Source: Shewanella carassii (GTDB lineage: Bacteria; Pseudomonadota; Gammaproteobacteria; Enterobacterales; Shewanellaceae). From it: DNA of 64,000 nucleotides. The first letter of the stretch is position 1. Each line of letters starts with the position of its first letter. Of the stretch, positions 47,354-56,903 are shown piece after piece. A program made the position numbers and the translations under genes. The stretch lies in assembly GCF_002777975.1 (NCBI RefSeq), contig NZ_NGVS01000006.1, forward strand, positions 450,100 to 514,099, in the 5' to 3' direction. The notes beneath the pieces are model-generated. The model made no database searches. It was not told where the DNA came from and worked only from the letters and a program-made list of their open reading frames with translations.

Positions 47354-49042
47354 TTAGAAGGAAGTACGTTTGTAGCGGCGATACTCAGGTTGCCAGAAGT
47401 TACTCTCGATAGCCTGTTGCAACATCTCATCGGAAGTCGGCAATGCGTGGCCTTGCTCGATGGCGACCTTGCCGACGGCAAAGGCGATGTGCTTGCTGAC
47501 CTTCTGGATCTCTTCCAGCTTAGGCAGCAGGGAACCACTGCCGTTGAGTGCCAGCGGTGAGCATTCTGCCAAGGCGCGGCTAGAGGCCATCAGCATCTCA
47601 TCAGAGACCCGCTTGGCACCACTGGCCAATACCCCAAGGCCTATGCCGGGGAAGATATAGCTGTTGTTGCACTGGGCGATTTCATAGGTCTGGTTGTCTA
47701 TGACCACAGGCTCAAAGGGGCTGCCGGTGGCAACCAGCGCCTGGCCATTGGTCCAATGCAGAATATCCTTGGGCGTGGCCTCAACCCGGCTGGTGGGGTT
47801 GGACAGTGGGAACACTATCGGTCTTGGGCAGTGGCTGTGCATGGCGCGGATGATCTCCTCGCTGAACAGCCCTGGGGCGCCGGAAACCCCGATAAGCACT
47901 GTTGGCTTGCCGTTGTTGACCACATCCAGCAATGAGATGTTGTCACCAAAGTTGCTCCATTGCTGCAGCTCTTCGCGCTTTTGCGCCAGCTTCTGTTGGA
48001 ATGGCAACAGGTTGGGCATATTGTCTTGCAACAGTCCCCAGCGATCGACCATAAACACCTGGCGCCTGGCCTGCTCATCACTGATCCCTTCGGAAACCAT
48101 CTGCGCAATAATCGCTTCGGCGATGCCACAGCCTGCGCTGCCGGCGCCGAGGAAGGCAACTCTTTGCTGGCTCAATTGAGTGCCGGCGGCCTTACAGGCG
48201 GCGAGCAGTGAGCCAACTGTGATGGCGGCGGTTCCCTGAATGTCATCATTGAAACAGCAGTATTTATCCTTGTAACGCTCCAGCAGCGGCATGGCATTTT
48301 TCTGGGCGAAGTCTTCGAACTGGATCAAGGCCTCGGGCCAGCGGCGATGAACCGCCTGCATAAAGGCTTCAATAAATTCCAGATATTCTTCACCGCCTAT
48401 GCGCTGGTGGCGCCAACCCATATACATGGGATCTTCCAGCAGATGCGGGTTATCTGTTCCCACATCCAGGGTTATGGGCAGAGTGTAAGCCGGACTGATG
48501 CCGCCGCAACTGGTGTAGAGCGACAACTTTCCAATCGGGATCCCCATACCGCCGATCCCCTGATCGCCAAGCCCCAAAATACGCTCACCATCGGTAACCA
48601 CTATCACCTTCACCTTGTGACGGGTGGAGTTGTTGAGGATGTCGTCGATGCGATCTTTGTTCGGGTAGGAGACAAACAGGCCGCGGTTACGGCGGTAGTC
48701 TTTGGAGAAGCGCTCACAGGCCAACCCGACGGTTGGGGTGTAGATGATAGGCATCATCTCTGTGATGTGGTTCTGAACCAGACGATAGAAGAGGGTCTCG
48801 TTGGTGTCCTGGATATTGCGCAGATAGATATGCTTGTCCAGATCATTGCTGAAGTTCTTGAACTGATCGTAGGCGCGTGAGGCCTGCTCTTCGATCGTTT
48901 CAATCACGTAGGGCACCAGGCCTTCGAGGTTGAAGAAAATACGCTCTTCCTCGGTAAATGCACTACCTTTGTTGATCAACGGCGCTTCGAGAATAGCCGG
49001 ACCGGCAAAAGGCAGATATAAGGGGCGTTTATTATCGTCCAT
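47354..49042 (-). CDS. maeA: NAD-dependent malic enzyme
   Basis: Oxidative decarboxylation of malate to pyruvate. 562 residues (E. coli MaeA 565). Signatures: [30 protein letters not shown] with the catalytic Tyr near 101, metal-site [12 protein letters not shown] near 259, NAD-binding [15 protein letters not shown] near 297, and [15 protein letters not shown] near 400. The Asp of FNDDIQ is in place. It is monocistronic. Confidence 0.96.
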   Translation of the reverse strand: MDDNKRPLYLPFAGPAILEAPLINKGSAFTEEERIFFNLEGLVPYVIETIEEQASRAYDQFKNFSNDLDKHIYLRNIQDTNETLFYRLVQNHITEMMPIIYTPTVGLACERFSKDYRRNRGLFVSYPNKDRIDDILNNSTRHKVKVIVVTDGERILGLGDQGIGGMGIPIGKLSLYTSCGGISPAYTLPITLDVGTDNPHLLEDPMYMGWRHQRIGGEEYLEFIEAFMQAVHRRWPEALIQFEDFAQKNAMPLLERYKDKYCCFNDDIQGTAAITVGSLLAACKAAGTQLSQQRVAFLGAGSAGCGIAEAIIAQMVSEGISDEQARRQVFMVDRWGLLQDNMPNLLPFQQKLAQKREELQQWSNFGDNISLLDVVNNGKPTVLIGVSGAPGLFSEEIIRAMHSHCPRPIVFPLSNPTSRVEATPKDILHWTNGQALVATGSPFEPVVIDNQTYEIAQCNNSYIFPGIGLGVLASGAKRVSDEMLMASSRALAECSPLALNGSGSLLPKLEEIQKVSKHIAFAVGKVAIEQGHALPTSDEMLQQAIESNFWQPEYRRYKRTSF

Positions 49043-49215
49043 GGCTAACCTTTTTATGTTCTTTGCTTGTGGATGACGGGCTGTGATCTAAATCCGCATA
49101 GGTTACCATGAAATGTGATCTTTGTTGCTGGTGGGCGAGGGCTTGTGCAAAATATTTGTTTAAAACGCGGCAAGTTCGGTTGCCGGTGTCAGAGATGGTA
49201 ATGACACAATACGAA

Positions 49216-49237
49216 GAACCAGGCGAATGCCTGGTTC
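49216..49237 (-). terminator. Hairpin downstream of yehS
   Basis: GAACCAGGC / GCCTGGTTC (49216-49224, 49229-49237) with loop GAAT, 31 bases after the yehS stop. Weak T tract. Confidence 0.5.
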
Positions 49238-49267
49238 CAAAGGAGATATCAGCTGTTGCTTGTTGGC

Positions 49268-49732
49268 TTATTTACCGCGATATTTAAGTGACAAGCCCTT
49301 GATAAAGTTACGCATCAACTGATCACCACAGTAGCGGTAATGCTTGTGCTCCGGATTGCGGAACAGGGCGCTTAGCTCAGCCTTGCCGATACGGAAGTTG
49401 GCCAGTTCAAGAATGGCAATAATATCTTCTTCTTTCAGTTCCAAGGCGATTCTGAGTTTCTTGAAGATGATGTTGTTGTTCAGGCTGGGTAGCGGCTGCG
49501 GAATGCCACTGCCGGGACGCAGGCCGCGTTTGTCGATGATCACGGCATCGAGAAACTGGCACAGGGTACGATCGTCACAGGGACGGAACCCTTCTTCATC
49601 TTCTTTCTTGAGCAGGCCGGCCAGCTCAGCTTCACTCATTTCACGCTTCATTTTGGCGTAGAGACGCAATACCTTGGAGTCGTTGAAATTAAAGACAAAG
49701 CGCAAGCGGCGCAGAATATCGTTGTTGGTCAT
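49268..49732 (-). CDS. yehS: DUF1456 family protein YehS
   Basis: 154 residues made of two tandem DUF1456 helical domains. The first starts NNDILRRLRFVFNFNDSKVL (3-22) and the second NNIIFKKLRIALELKEEDII (near 86). Each ends with a similar segment (CDDRTLCQFLDAVIIDKRG and CGDQLMRNFIKGLSLKYRG). Conserved across gammaproteobacteria; the function is unknown. Confidence 0.93.
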   Translation of the reverse strand: MTNNDILRRLRFVFNFNDSKVLRLYAKMKREMSEAELAGLLKKEDEEGFRPCDDRTLCQFLDAVIIDKRGLRPGSGIPQPLPSLNNNIIFKKLRIALELKEEDIIAILELANFRIGKAELSALFRNPEHKHYRYCGDQLMRNFIKGLSLKYRGK

Positions 49733-49836
49733 GAATGTCCCTGGGCCGGTTTGACTTCCGGCTTAGTTTTAACACTGTCTGGCGATTGACTTAGGTGCGT
49801 TAGGCGCGGAGGCTCCGCAATATTGCGGCATTATAC

Positions 49837-51000
49837 CTAAAAGCCGGGCAGATTTGCCGCTTTTTCCAGTGGACAGTTCGCGGCCGTTTCACGCACCGCT
49901 TGTCGCAGCTTGTCGTGAAGGGCGAACACCCGGCCTATATCTTTGAGTGACCAAGAGGTGTTTTCCAGCACCACCAGATTGAAGCCCGAGTCCGGATAAT
50001 AAATCGCAGTGCTGATATAACCCGCTATGTAACCACTGTGGCTGAACTCCAGGGGCAACTCAGGGCTCAGTTGTATTCCGGCGGCATAATTCAACTCGCC
50101 CCAACGATGGGGGCGTTTGCCTCTCGGCGCCAGCAACTGTAGATAGCCGCCACGGCTAAGCAGTTGCCCCTGATGCAGAGCCTGCTGAAAATGGGCAAAT
50201 GCAGAGGCGGAGCCAATAAGGGCGCCGCTGGCCAGTAGCTTATCTGTGAGAGTCAACTGCTCGGCCACGCTTTCAAAGCCGCTGTCTGTCTCGGCTCTTC
50301 CTATTGCCAGATTGGGTAACTGTTCCTGGATACTTTCAATACTGCCGGTGCGGGCCTTGAGCTCAAGCCCCTCGGCATCAAAGAAGCGCTGCAGCAATTG
50401 GGTACTGCTGCTGCCTTCACGCTTGAGGATCTCGGCCAGCAGCCAATAATTGTCATTGCTGTATTTAAAATCGCTGCCCGGGGTGAACAGCAAGGCTTGT
50501 CCTTGGATGCCTATGCCGGATGTGTGGCTCAGCAGCATGGCGACAGTGATGGCCGGATCCAGTTCGGCCTCTTTGCCAAGCAGGGGAGCGGCGCTGTCAT
50601 TGAGCTTGAAATCGCCTCTTTCTATCGCCCGCATCACCAAGACGGCAAACACTTGCTTTGACTGTGAACCCAGCACAAATTGGCTATCGAGGGTGATGGG
50701 TTTGCCTTGGCTTTCTCCGGCCGCATGGCTCAGCAGTGTCTTTTTACCTTGCCTTAACTCGATTACGCCGCTGAAGGGCAGGGGGTTTTGCTTGATTATC
50801 AGCTGCAGCTGTCGTGTCAGCTCTTGGCTGTGGCAGACAGATGGCGCCGAACCCTTGCCTGGTGCTGGCTCTTGTTTGGGCCCTGGCGCCGCGCTCAGGC
50901 TAAGAGTGAATCCCAGCAGGCAGGCCATGGTGATGCCTTTGACTGTCGATGAGAGTTTTAGCCCCAAAAAGCGCGGCTGCGCCAGCGGTGAGCAGTTCAT
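49837..51000 (-). CDS. Beta-lactamase-family serine hydrolase, exported
   Basis: 387 residues. The signal segment (about 23-38) is preceded by a rather long basic N-terminus. Catalytic SxxK is SQSK in LGSQSKQVFAVLVM (near 112), YxN is YSNDN (near 180), and HSGYIAGYIST supplies the third motif. It is about as long as class C beta-lactamase relatives, but the role is not fixed. It starts 10 bases after the end of the Nramp remnant and uses its AAGGAAG as ribosome site. It is not closely similar to the lipoprotein hydrolase at 24.6 kb. Confidence 0.85.
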   Translation of the reverse strand: MNCSPLAQPRFLGLKLSSTVKGITMACLLGFTLSLSAAPGPKQEPAPGKGSAPSVCHSQELTRQLQLIIKQNPLPFSGVIELRQGKKTLLSHAAGESQGKPITLDSQFVLGSQSKQVFAVLVMRAIERGDFKLNDSAAPLLGKEAELDPAITVAMLLSHTSGIGIQGQALLFTPGSDFKYSNDNYWLLAEILKREGSSSTQLLQRFFDAEGLELKARTGSIESIQEQLPNLAIGRAETDSGFESVAEQLTLTDKLLASGALIGSASAFAHFQQALHQGQLLSRGGYLQLLAPRGKRPHRWGELNYAAGIQLSPELPLEFSHSGYIAGYISTAIYYPDSGFNLVVLENTSWSLKDIGRVFALHDKLRQAVRETAANCPLEKAANLPGF

Positions 51001-51009
51001 GCAACTTCC

Positions 51010-51408
51010 TTATTTGATGTAGCAATACCAATAGATAAACAGCAGCGCAAAGCCAAACAGGTAACCGAGTCCCAGCCAGCCCCAGAGTTGCATGCCCCTG
51101 CCGTAACGGGCCTCAGTCGGCAGGGTTTTGGAACTCATCAGCCGTAGATTCAACTAGGCAAAGATGCAGGTGGTCATAAAGGCCTGGATCATCACCAATT
51201 CCAACAGTGATAGCAAGGCACCCTTAAAGAACAGGATCAGCAGCCAGGCCTACTGCCAGCCAAATTCGGCGCCGGCACGGGTTGATGCCACCAGATTCGA
51301 GGCGCCTATGGCCGCCGCGGCCACCAGAACGCCCGGGCCCATGGCGGCCATTAGGTGCCTAAGGTGAATGAAAGAAAAACCTTTGCGATTCAGTATGGTG
51401 TCATTCAT
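51010..51408 (-). pseudogene. Internally deleted Nramp-type metal transporter gene
   Basis: The first 33 codons (51408 down to about 51310) include MAAMGPGVLVAAAAIGASNL then VASTRAGAEFGWQ, the N-terminal helix signature of Nramp-family divalent-metal transporters. A TAG follows at once, then AWLLILFF, then a hydrophobic stretch and a second TAG. The last 42 codons (51138-51010) are an open hydrophobic end (LWGWLGLGYLFGFALLFIYW) resembling a transporter C-terminus. At about 130 codons instead of roughly 400, the middle is missing. Its start overlaps the stop of the PH-domain gene (ATGA), so the two once formed an operon. Confidence 0.75.
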
Positions 51409-52215
51409 GGCGCGCTCTTTTCCCGGGCCAGTAAGGATTCGATATTGACCAGCGAGGAACGGATCTCCCTGAGTAACATCAGCTGCTCATAGTTGTTGTC
51501 ATGTCCATTCGAGCTGGGCTCCTTGTGATCCAAACGCTCTTTTTGTGCCAGTACAGCGGCGCGAAATCCGTCAGCATCGACTATGCCAACCAGGCTTATC
51601 AGGGCGTCATTGCCGGATTGTCCGGCGGTTTCCACCTTGAGTTTCTTCAGACCGAACAGGCGCATCAGTGGCCCCTGAATAAGCGCCATGTCGGTGATTT
51701 TATCCAAGGGCACAGTATTTTCGGTGCGGGTCAGCAGGCCGCGGCGCACCACTAGCTTACGCTCGGTCAGCTCGGCGCTCATGTTGGCGATATAGCGGCG
51801 TGTGCCCCACAAGCCAATGGGCAGCCATAGCAGCAACAAGGGAATGCCGACAATACTGAGGCAGAGGGCTAAGGAAGGTGCGAATAAGTCCTCGTGGCAC
51901 TCTGGCTTGCACAGCAATTGGTGTTCAAGGCATCTGACTGAAGGCATGCCGGGGCCTGTCGAAGTCGGATAACGCAGAGAGCCGATTGCTGTGCAAGCCC
52001 CAAAGGGCGTGGCTTACAGGCCTGCCTGCTGTGTTGTGTTTCTTGCAAAGGGCTTGGGCCATTTGCTGCGAACCACGCCTTGCATCCAAGCCTGTAAGCC
52101 GACGCAGAGCACACATGGGACTTGTTTGCACCTTCCCGACTCCAGACATCAACCAATAGAGTCCGAGATTATCGGCAAAGCGGGCCTGAAGCAGTGGCGC
52201 GGCGGCTGTGGACAT
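51405..52215 (-). pseudogene. PH-domain (bPH2/YdbS-type) membrane protein gene split by a MITE-like element
   Basis: The 5' part (from ATG 52215) encodes MSTAAAPLLQARFADNLGLY then WLMSG, the expected cytoplasmic N-terminus. The 3' part (51872-51405) encodes the membrane segment LALCLSIVGIPLLLLWLPIG and the PH domain (MSAELTERKLVVRRGLLTRT, VPLDKITDMALIQGPLMRLF, KVETAG). Between them lies the 264-bp repeat, which shifts frame and brings stops. A downstream frame beginning inside the repeat at 51947 could still yield a 180-residue chimera with a repeat-coded N-terminus. Confidence 0.85.
51873..52136. mobile_element. MITE-like element with 19-bp terminal inverted repeats
   Basis: 264 bp. Left end GGAAGGTGCGAATAAGTCC (51873-51891) and right end GGACTTGTTTGCACCTTCC (52118-52136) are inverted repeats matching at 17 of 19 positions. 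Inside are two more perfect inverted pairs: GGCTTGCACAGCAAT (51904-51918) with ATTGCTGTGCAAGCC (51985-51999), and GGCTTACAGG (52011-52020) with CCTGTAAGCC (52091-52100). So each half can fold on its own. It has no coding capacity. No clear target-site duplication was seen. Parts of it occur at 70, 1459, 4346 and 11231. Confidence 0.85.
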
Positions 52216-52381
52216 GGCGACTTTCTATATCAGTAAAATCAAATTTACCCCAGTTAGAGGCATTGACTTTAGATATTAAAGAGTTAAGTTGAATCGGTAA
52301 ATGTTAAAAAAATATGACAACGCGGAAGTTTGTAGTCGTGGTTGTTTTCCACAAAAACAGCTGAAGAAATTAGGGATAATT

Positions 52382-54964
52382 ATGAACAGACCTCACCTTG
52401 TCCTGAGTGCCTGCGCCGCGGCACTAGCCTTGACCCCTACCGGAGAATCCTTCGCGGCCGAGGAGTCTGTGGAGCGTATCGAAGTCACAGGCTCGCGGAT
52501 CAAACGTACCGATATGGAAGGCCCATCGCCCATTCAATCCATAGGCAAGGAAGATATTGCCAACATGGGCTACGACAACCTGCAGCAGTTGCTGGAAAGA
52601 ATGCCGGCGGCCGGGGCCGGCACTTTCTCCACCCGCGGCAACAGCCAGGACTCTACCGCCAACGGTGCCGCCGCCATTAGCCTGCGTGGCATGGGGCCGG
52701 ATGCGACCCTGGTGCTGATCAATGGTCGCCGGGTTTCCATCAGTGCCTTTGCCGAAGGGGTCAGCAATTCTTTTGTCGATATCAACAGCATTCCCGTATC
52801 GGCCATTGAGCGGATAGATATACTCAAGGACGGCGCCTCGGCCATCTATGGCTCGGATGCCATCGCCGGGGTGGTCAACATAGTGCTGAGGAAAAACATC
52901 GAAGGCATTGAAGTCAATCTCGGCTATGGCGCCACAGATGGCCCCAATTACAACGAAAAGACCGCCAGTCTGGTGTGGGGCACCATGAGTGACAAGGGCA
53001 GCGCGTCTGTGATCCTGGATTACTTCAGCAACTCGACCCTGAGCGCCGATGAGATGGGGCAGTTTGGTACCGCCAATCAGTCGCCCTGGGGCGGGGAGGA
53101 TTTCCGTTCTTCCCGGGGCTTTCCGGGGTATTTCTATGTCAACGGCGTCAAGACCATAGATCCGGCTTGTCCGGCCGATTCCACCACATCGAGCGGCAGT
53201 TGCCTGTTCGATTACGGCCCCTATAACTTGGTGATCCCCGAGGCCGAGCGCATAGGCGCCATAGGTCAGTTTGAGTATCACCTGAGTGACTCCCTGACCG
53301 CCTTTTTGGAGCTGGCGGCTCAGCACAATACCTCCAAGGCTGGTGGCGCCGCCACACCGCTGGATGAAACTGCCGGTTTGACGGTTCCCGGTTCACATCC
53401 CAACAATCCTTTTGGTCAGGACATTGACATAGGCCGCTTCCGCACAGTGGATGCCGGTCCCCGCCGCTGGGATATCGAGTCCGACAGCTTGAGATTGGTG
53501 GCCGGTCTGCGCGGCAGCTTCAAGGAGTGGGACTGGGAAGTCTCGGCCCAAAAGGGGCGCAGTGAGTCGACCCAGACAGGGGATCGCAGCCAGGGCTGGG
53601 TGCGGGTGGACTATCTGCAGGAGCAAATCAATCTCGGCAACTACAACCCCTTTGGCGGCACCATCAACTCACCCGAGGTGATAGATGCCATTACCACCAG
53701 TCTGGTGCGTCAGGGCAAGTCACACATTACCGCCTATGATGCCAGCATTTCGGGGCATGCCTTTACCCTGGCAGACAGGGATATCATGCTGGCCGCCGGG
53801 ATGGAATATCGTGAAGAGGATGTCAGCGATGTGCCCGATGAGCAGTTCCAGCGCGGGCTTATCTTCGGGACTGAAGCGGTTTCCGCCGCGGCCGAGCGCG
53901 ATCAGTATGCCGCCTACCTGGAGTTTTCCATTCCGGTGACCGACAGCTTCGAGCTGCAACTGGCGGGGCGCTACGATCATTACAGCGATTTTGGCTCCAC
54001 CACCAATCCCAAGGTGGCGTTCCATTGGGGCATGACGGAAGACTTGAGCATGCGCGCCTCCTGGGCCCAGGGATTCCGGGCACCATCGTTGGCTCAGATA
54101 GGCCTGGGCCCTTCGGAAAAGAGTAACTTCTTTAAAGATACCTATGCCTGCGCCGCTCAGGGTATCTCCGAGGCCGACTGTGAGGTACTGGATTACAACA
54201 CGGTATTTGCCGGTAACCCGGATCTGGACGCCGAGGAGTCGGAAACCTGGAACATAGGTATGATCTGGGCGCCGAGCCAGAAGTTCGATATCGGCTTCGA
54301 TATCTGGAACATCACCCAGGACAACAAGATAGACGAGCAGCCTCTGGGCGATATCTATGCCGCCAACTGTAATGATCAAAACAGCGCTATCTGTGTGCGC
54401 CTGCCCCCCGCCGGTGGCGAGCCGCTCGGGGTGCTTGATGTGATTCACTCAAGCTTTGTTAACTTAAGCTCCCAGGAGGCCCAGGGCCTGGATATCTCGG
54501 CTCACTACGGCCTAGAGCTGGACAGCTATGGCGATCTCAAGTTTGGCCTTGAGTGGAGCTATCTGGACAAGTTTGAAAAGGACGGCCTGGATTATACCGG
54601 CGAGTATGAGTATCCCCAGTACCGCTGGCTGGCCAGCACTAACTGGACCATGGGCGACTTTGCCGCCAACCTCAATGTCAGCTACATAGGCGAATTTGAG
54701 GATACGCCGGATATCAACTTCGACGGCGCCCTCGACTTTACCGAAAACAAGTCACGTATGGTGGATGCCCAGTTCCTGGTGGACTTGCAGGCTTCCTACC
54801 GTTTCAACGAGATGTTCAAGTGGACGCTCGGGGTCAACAACCTGTTGGATGAAGAGCCGCCGTTTGCCATAGGCGATGGCGATGCGGATCTCTATGGCTA
54901 TGTGATGTCTGTGCATAACCCCAGAGGCCGTTTCATCTACACCAAGGTCAGTCTTAACTTCTGA
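52382..54964 (+). CDS. TonB-dependent outer-membrane receptor
   Basis: 860 residues from ATG 52382. Signal peptide about 1-26, TonB-box region ERIEVTGSRIKRTD, plug with SLRGMGPDATLVLINGRRV and ERIDILKDGASAIYGSDAIA then GVVNIVL. A large barrel ends in KVSLNF. The plug style (EVTGSRIKR, NLGYG) is that of the large Shewanella/Alteromonas receptors for oligomeric substrates or peptides rather than iron siderophores, but the ligand is unknown. The frame upstream to 52301 is not supported; no regulatory site was recognised. Confidence 0.9.
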   Translation: MNRPHLVLSACAAALALTPTGESFAAEESVERIEVTGSRIKRTDMEGPSPIQSIGKEDIANMGYDNLQQLLERMPAAGAGTFSTRGNSQDSTANGAAAISLRGMGPDATLVLINGRRVSISAFAEGVSNSFVDINSIPVSAIERIDILKDGASAIYGSDAIAGVVNIVLRKNIEGIEVNLGYGATDGPNYNEKTASLVWGTMSDKGSASVILDYFSNSTLSADEMGQFGTANQSPWGGEDFRSSRGFPGYFYVNGVKTIDPACPADSTTSSGSCLFDYGPYNLVIPEAERIGAIGQFEYHLSDSLTAFLELAAQHNTSKAGGAATPLDETAGLTVPGSHPNNPFGQDIDIGRFRTVDAGPRRWDIESDSLRLVAGLRGSFKEWDWEVSAQKGRSESTQTGDRSQGWVRVDYLQEQINLGNYNPFGGTINSPEVIDAITTSLVRQGKSHITAYDASISGHAFTLADRDIMLAAGMEYREEDVSDVPDEQFQRGLIFGTEAVSAAAERDQYAAYLEFSIPVTDSFELQLAGRYDHYSDFGSTTNPKVAFHWGMTEDLSMRASWAQGFRAPSLAQIGLGPSEKSNFFKDTYACAAQGISEADCEVLDYNTVFAGNPDLDAEESETWNIGMIWAPSQKFDIGFDIWNITQDNKIDEQPLGDIYAANCNDQNSAICVRLPPAGGEPLGVLDVIHSSFVNLSSQEAQGLDISAHYGLELDSYGDLKFGLEWSYLDKFEKDGLDYTGEYEYPQYRWLASTNWTMGDFAANLNVSYIGEFEDTPDINFDGALDFTENKSRMVDAQFLVDLQASYRFNEMFKWTLGVNNLLDEEPPFAIGDGDADLYGYVMSVHNPRGRFIYTKVSLNF

Positions 54965-55193
54965 GGCAGGCACCCGGCCCTTGATGGCAAACTGACAAGG
55001 GCCGGATGCTAGAGAGTTGAGATAAGAAGTGAGACATAAGAGCCGAGAAATAGGGACTGAGTGACAAGCTTGAGGCAGTGGGAGTATCTTGTTGCTGTTG
55101 ACCTTATCATCATGGCGCCAGCGGGCGCCTTTTCTGCCATCATACCTGCGTTAGCCATTGCTTATGGCGACAGGGCAATTTAAGGAAAGTAAT

Positions 55194-55820
55194 ATGATTC
55201 GACTCTATGGCACGCCGCGAAGCCGGGCGCTGCGGGTTTCCTAGTTGTTGGAAGAGTTGGAACTGCCCTGGGAGTTCCACTTTGTGGATATGGCCAAGCA
55301 GCAGAACCGCACTCCTGAGTTCCTGGCGCTTAATCCCTGCGGCAAAATCCCCGTGCTCGAGGATGACGGTCTGGTATTGACCGAATCGGCGGCTATTATG
55401 CTCTATCTGGCCGAGCGTTACGGTGAGGGGCGTCTGTTGCCCAAGCCCGGCACGGCAGCCTCCGGGCATCATCATCAATGGTTGAGCTTTGTGATAACCG
55501 AGTTGGAGCAGCCGTTATGGACCATGGGCAAGCACAGGTTTGCCTTGCCGGAGCAGCAGCGGGTGGCGGCGATTCAAGCCACTGCCGTATGGGAGTTCAA
55601 CAAGGCCGCGGCCATTGCCGAGCAGTGGCTGCCTGATAGCCCATTTTTGCTCGGTGATGAATTGACTGTGGCCGATATACTGCTGGCCCATACTCTGAAC
55701 TGGGCCACCATTTTTGAGCAGCAGATCCCGCCCAAACTGGCGGCTTACCGAGACAGGCTTAACCTGCGTCCGGCAATGAAAAAGGCGCTGGACAAAGCCA
55801 GCGCCAATTTAACTGATTAA
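55194..55820 (+). pseudogene. Glutathione S-transferase gene with an in-frame amber codon
   Basis: From ATG 55194 (AAGGAAAG upstream) the frame reads MIRLYGTPRSRALRVS, a TAG at 55242-55244, then LLEELELPWEFHFVDMAKQQ and a complete GST: thioredoxin-like N-domain with NPCGKIPVLEDDGLVLTES and helical C-domain with FLLGDELTVADILLAH. The stop sits where GSTs usually have Trp (WLLEEL), so TGG to TAG is likely. The rest of 191 codons is undamaged. It is either a recent nonsense mutation, a sequencing error, or read through by a suppressor; reinitiation at TTG 55245 is less likely. Confidence 0.85.
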
Positions 55821-55866
55821 TTCAAACTCTGGTTTCAAAGCCGCGGTATTTCAGGGCCGTGATATT

Positions 55867-56370
55867 TCAGAGCTGCGCGGCCGCCCACTTGGCGCGGCTT
55901 TCGCGGCTCTCACCCAGCCCGCCTTGCTGCTCTCTGAAGGCCTTGTAGGCTTCCACATCCAATGGCACCAGGCTGATATCCACTTCCAGCACCAGTTTGC
56001 ACTCTTTCTTGATCCGCCAGGCAGCGGTGTTGTACAGCTCAGTGAGTGGCAGCGAGCTTAAAAACTCAGGGTTGTACTGGGTGTAAATCGCCTGGGTGGG
56101 ATAAACCACAAAGGCCAAACGGCGCTTGGGTTCTTTCTTGAACATGGCCTCGATACCATCACAGGTGTTCAGCACCTGCATCTCGATAATATCGTCGATT
56201 TCCAGCAGTTTTTTCTGAGCCAGTTCGCTTACCTGCGCCTCGCCCGTTTCCCAGGAGAGCAACTCGGCTTCATCGACTTTCAGCAACTCGGCGGCCTGGG
56301 CGGTGCCCAAGCCAAGAGATTGGCGCAGGCACTGAAACTCGATGGCGTTGAGCGGATATTGTTTGGACAT
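55867..56370 (-). CDS. DUF4447-like helix-turn-helix protein
   Basis: 167 residues. The first 60 are HTH-like ([36 protein letters not shown]). The remainder holds an alpha/beta region with [28 protein letters not shown] believe this is the DUF4447 family found in Shewanella, judged from memory. A transcription role is only suggested by the HTH pattern. It follows the SMI1/KNR4 gene on the same strand by 60 bases. Confidence 0.65.
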   Translation of the reverse strand: MSKQYPLNAIEFQCLRQSLGLGTAQAAELLKVDEAELLSWETGEAQVSELAQKKLLEIDDIIEMQVLNTCDGIEAMFKKEPKRRLAFVVYPTQAIYTQYNPEFLSSLPLTELYNTAAWRIKKECKLVLEVDISLVPLDVEAYKAFREQQGGLGESRESRAKWAAAQL

Positions 56371-56430
56371 AATGCTTCCTGTTTTTTCTATGTGTCTGAT
56401 GGCGTGGCGCCTAGGGAATGCCGACCTGTG

Positions 56431-56835
56431 TCAGCTTTGCAGCCAGACGTCTTCGACCCATTGCCAGAATGACTCCCAGCAATCTTCTTCATCCAGGCCG
56501 TCCTGGTTCCAGAAGTAGACCACACCTTCCTGATCTATGCAGTAAAAGTCATCACCGGTTTGGCAGATGGCAATCAGATCTCTGGGCATTCCCAGCGACC
56601 AGGCATAGGAGGTCACTTCCGGCAGATAGGTGTGGGACTGGGGATCGGCAGCGGTCACCGGTTCCAGGCTGCCATAGATAACATCGCTGGCATGCAGCAG
56701 ATATTCTTTCAGCTCCGCAGGCAAAGGGATGAGTATTTGCTCTTCGATATCCACCAGATCGTCAAAGCCGGGCAGATCCAGCGGTACAGGAACCTGCTCT
56801 GACAGTTCCTGCAGTTGCTCTATGATTTCATGCAT
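56431..56835 (-). CDS. SMI1/KNR4 family protein
   Basis: 134 residues, strongly acidic. The SMI1/KNR4 pattern is visible: an N-terminal helix, then IPLPAELKEYLLHASD, a middle with SYAWSLGMPRDLIAICQTGDDFYCIDQ, and a C-terminal acidic-aromatic tail. The family includes many immunity proteins of polymorphic toxins, besides housekeeping members. It lies 68 bases after the exported RelA/SpoT-fold gene on the same strand, which suggests a link. Confidence 0.8.
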   Translation of the reverse strand: MHEIIEQLQELSEQVPVPLDLPGFDDLVDIEEQILIPLPAELKEYLLHASDVIYGSLEPVTAADPQSHTYLPEVTSYAWSLGMPRDLIAICQTGDDFYCIDQEGVVYFWNQDGLDEEDCWESFWQWVEDVWLQS

Positions 56836-56903
56836 GATTTTACGCTTTGGCCGAGGGTCAATGCGCTGGAGTATAGCGGCTTGTTGGCCGCTGACAAGCT
56901 TTG

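Noticed and set aside
51010..51138. Independent 42-residue membrane protein gene
   Set aside because: It continues the frame order of the Nramp remnant and resembles a transporter C-terminus; treated as part of the pseudogene, though it may still be translated.
51925..52156. Short frames inside the MITE-like element
   Set aside because: They are translations of a non-coding repeat; the same peptides appear at 11.2 kb from the half copy.
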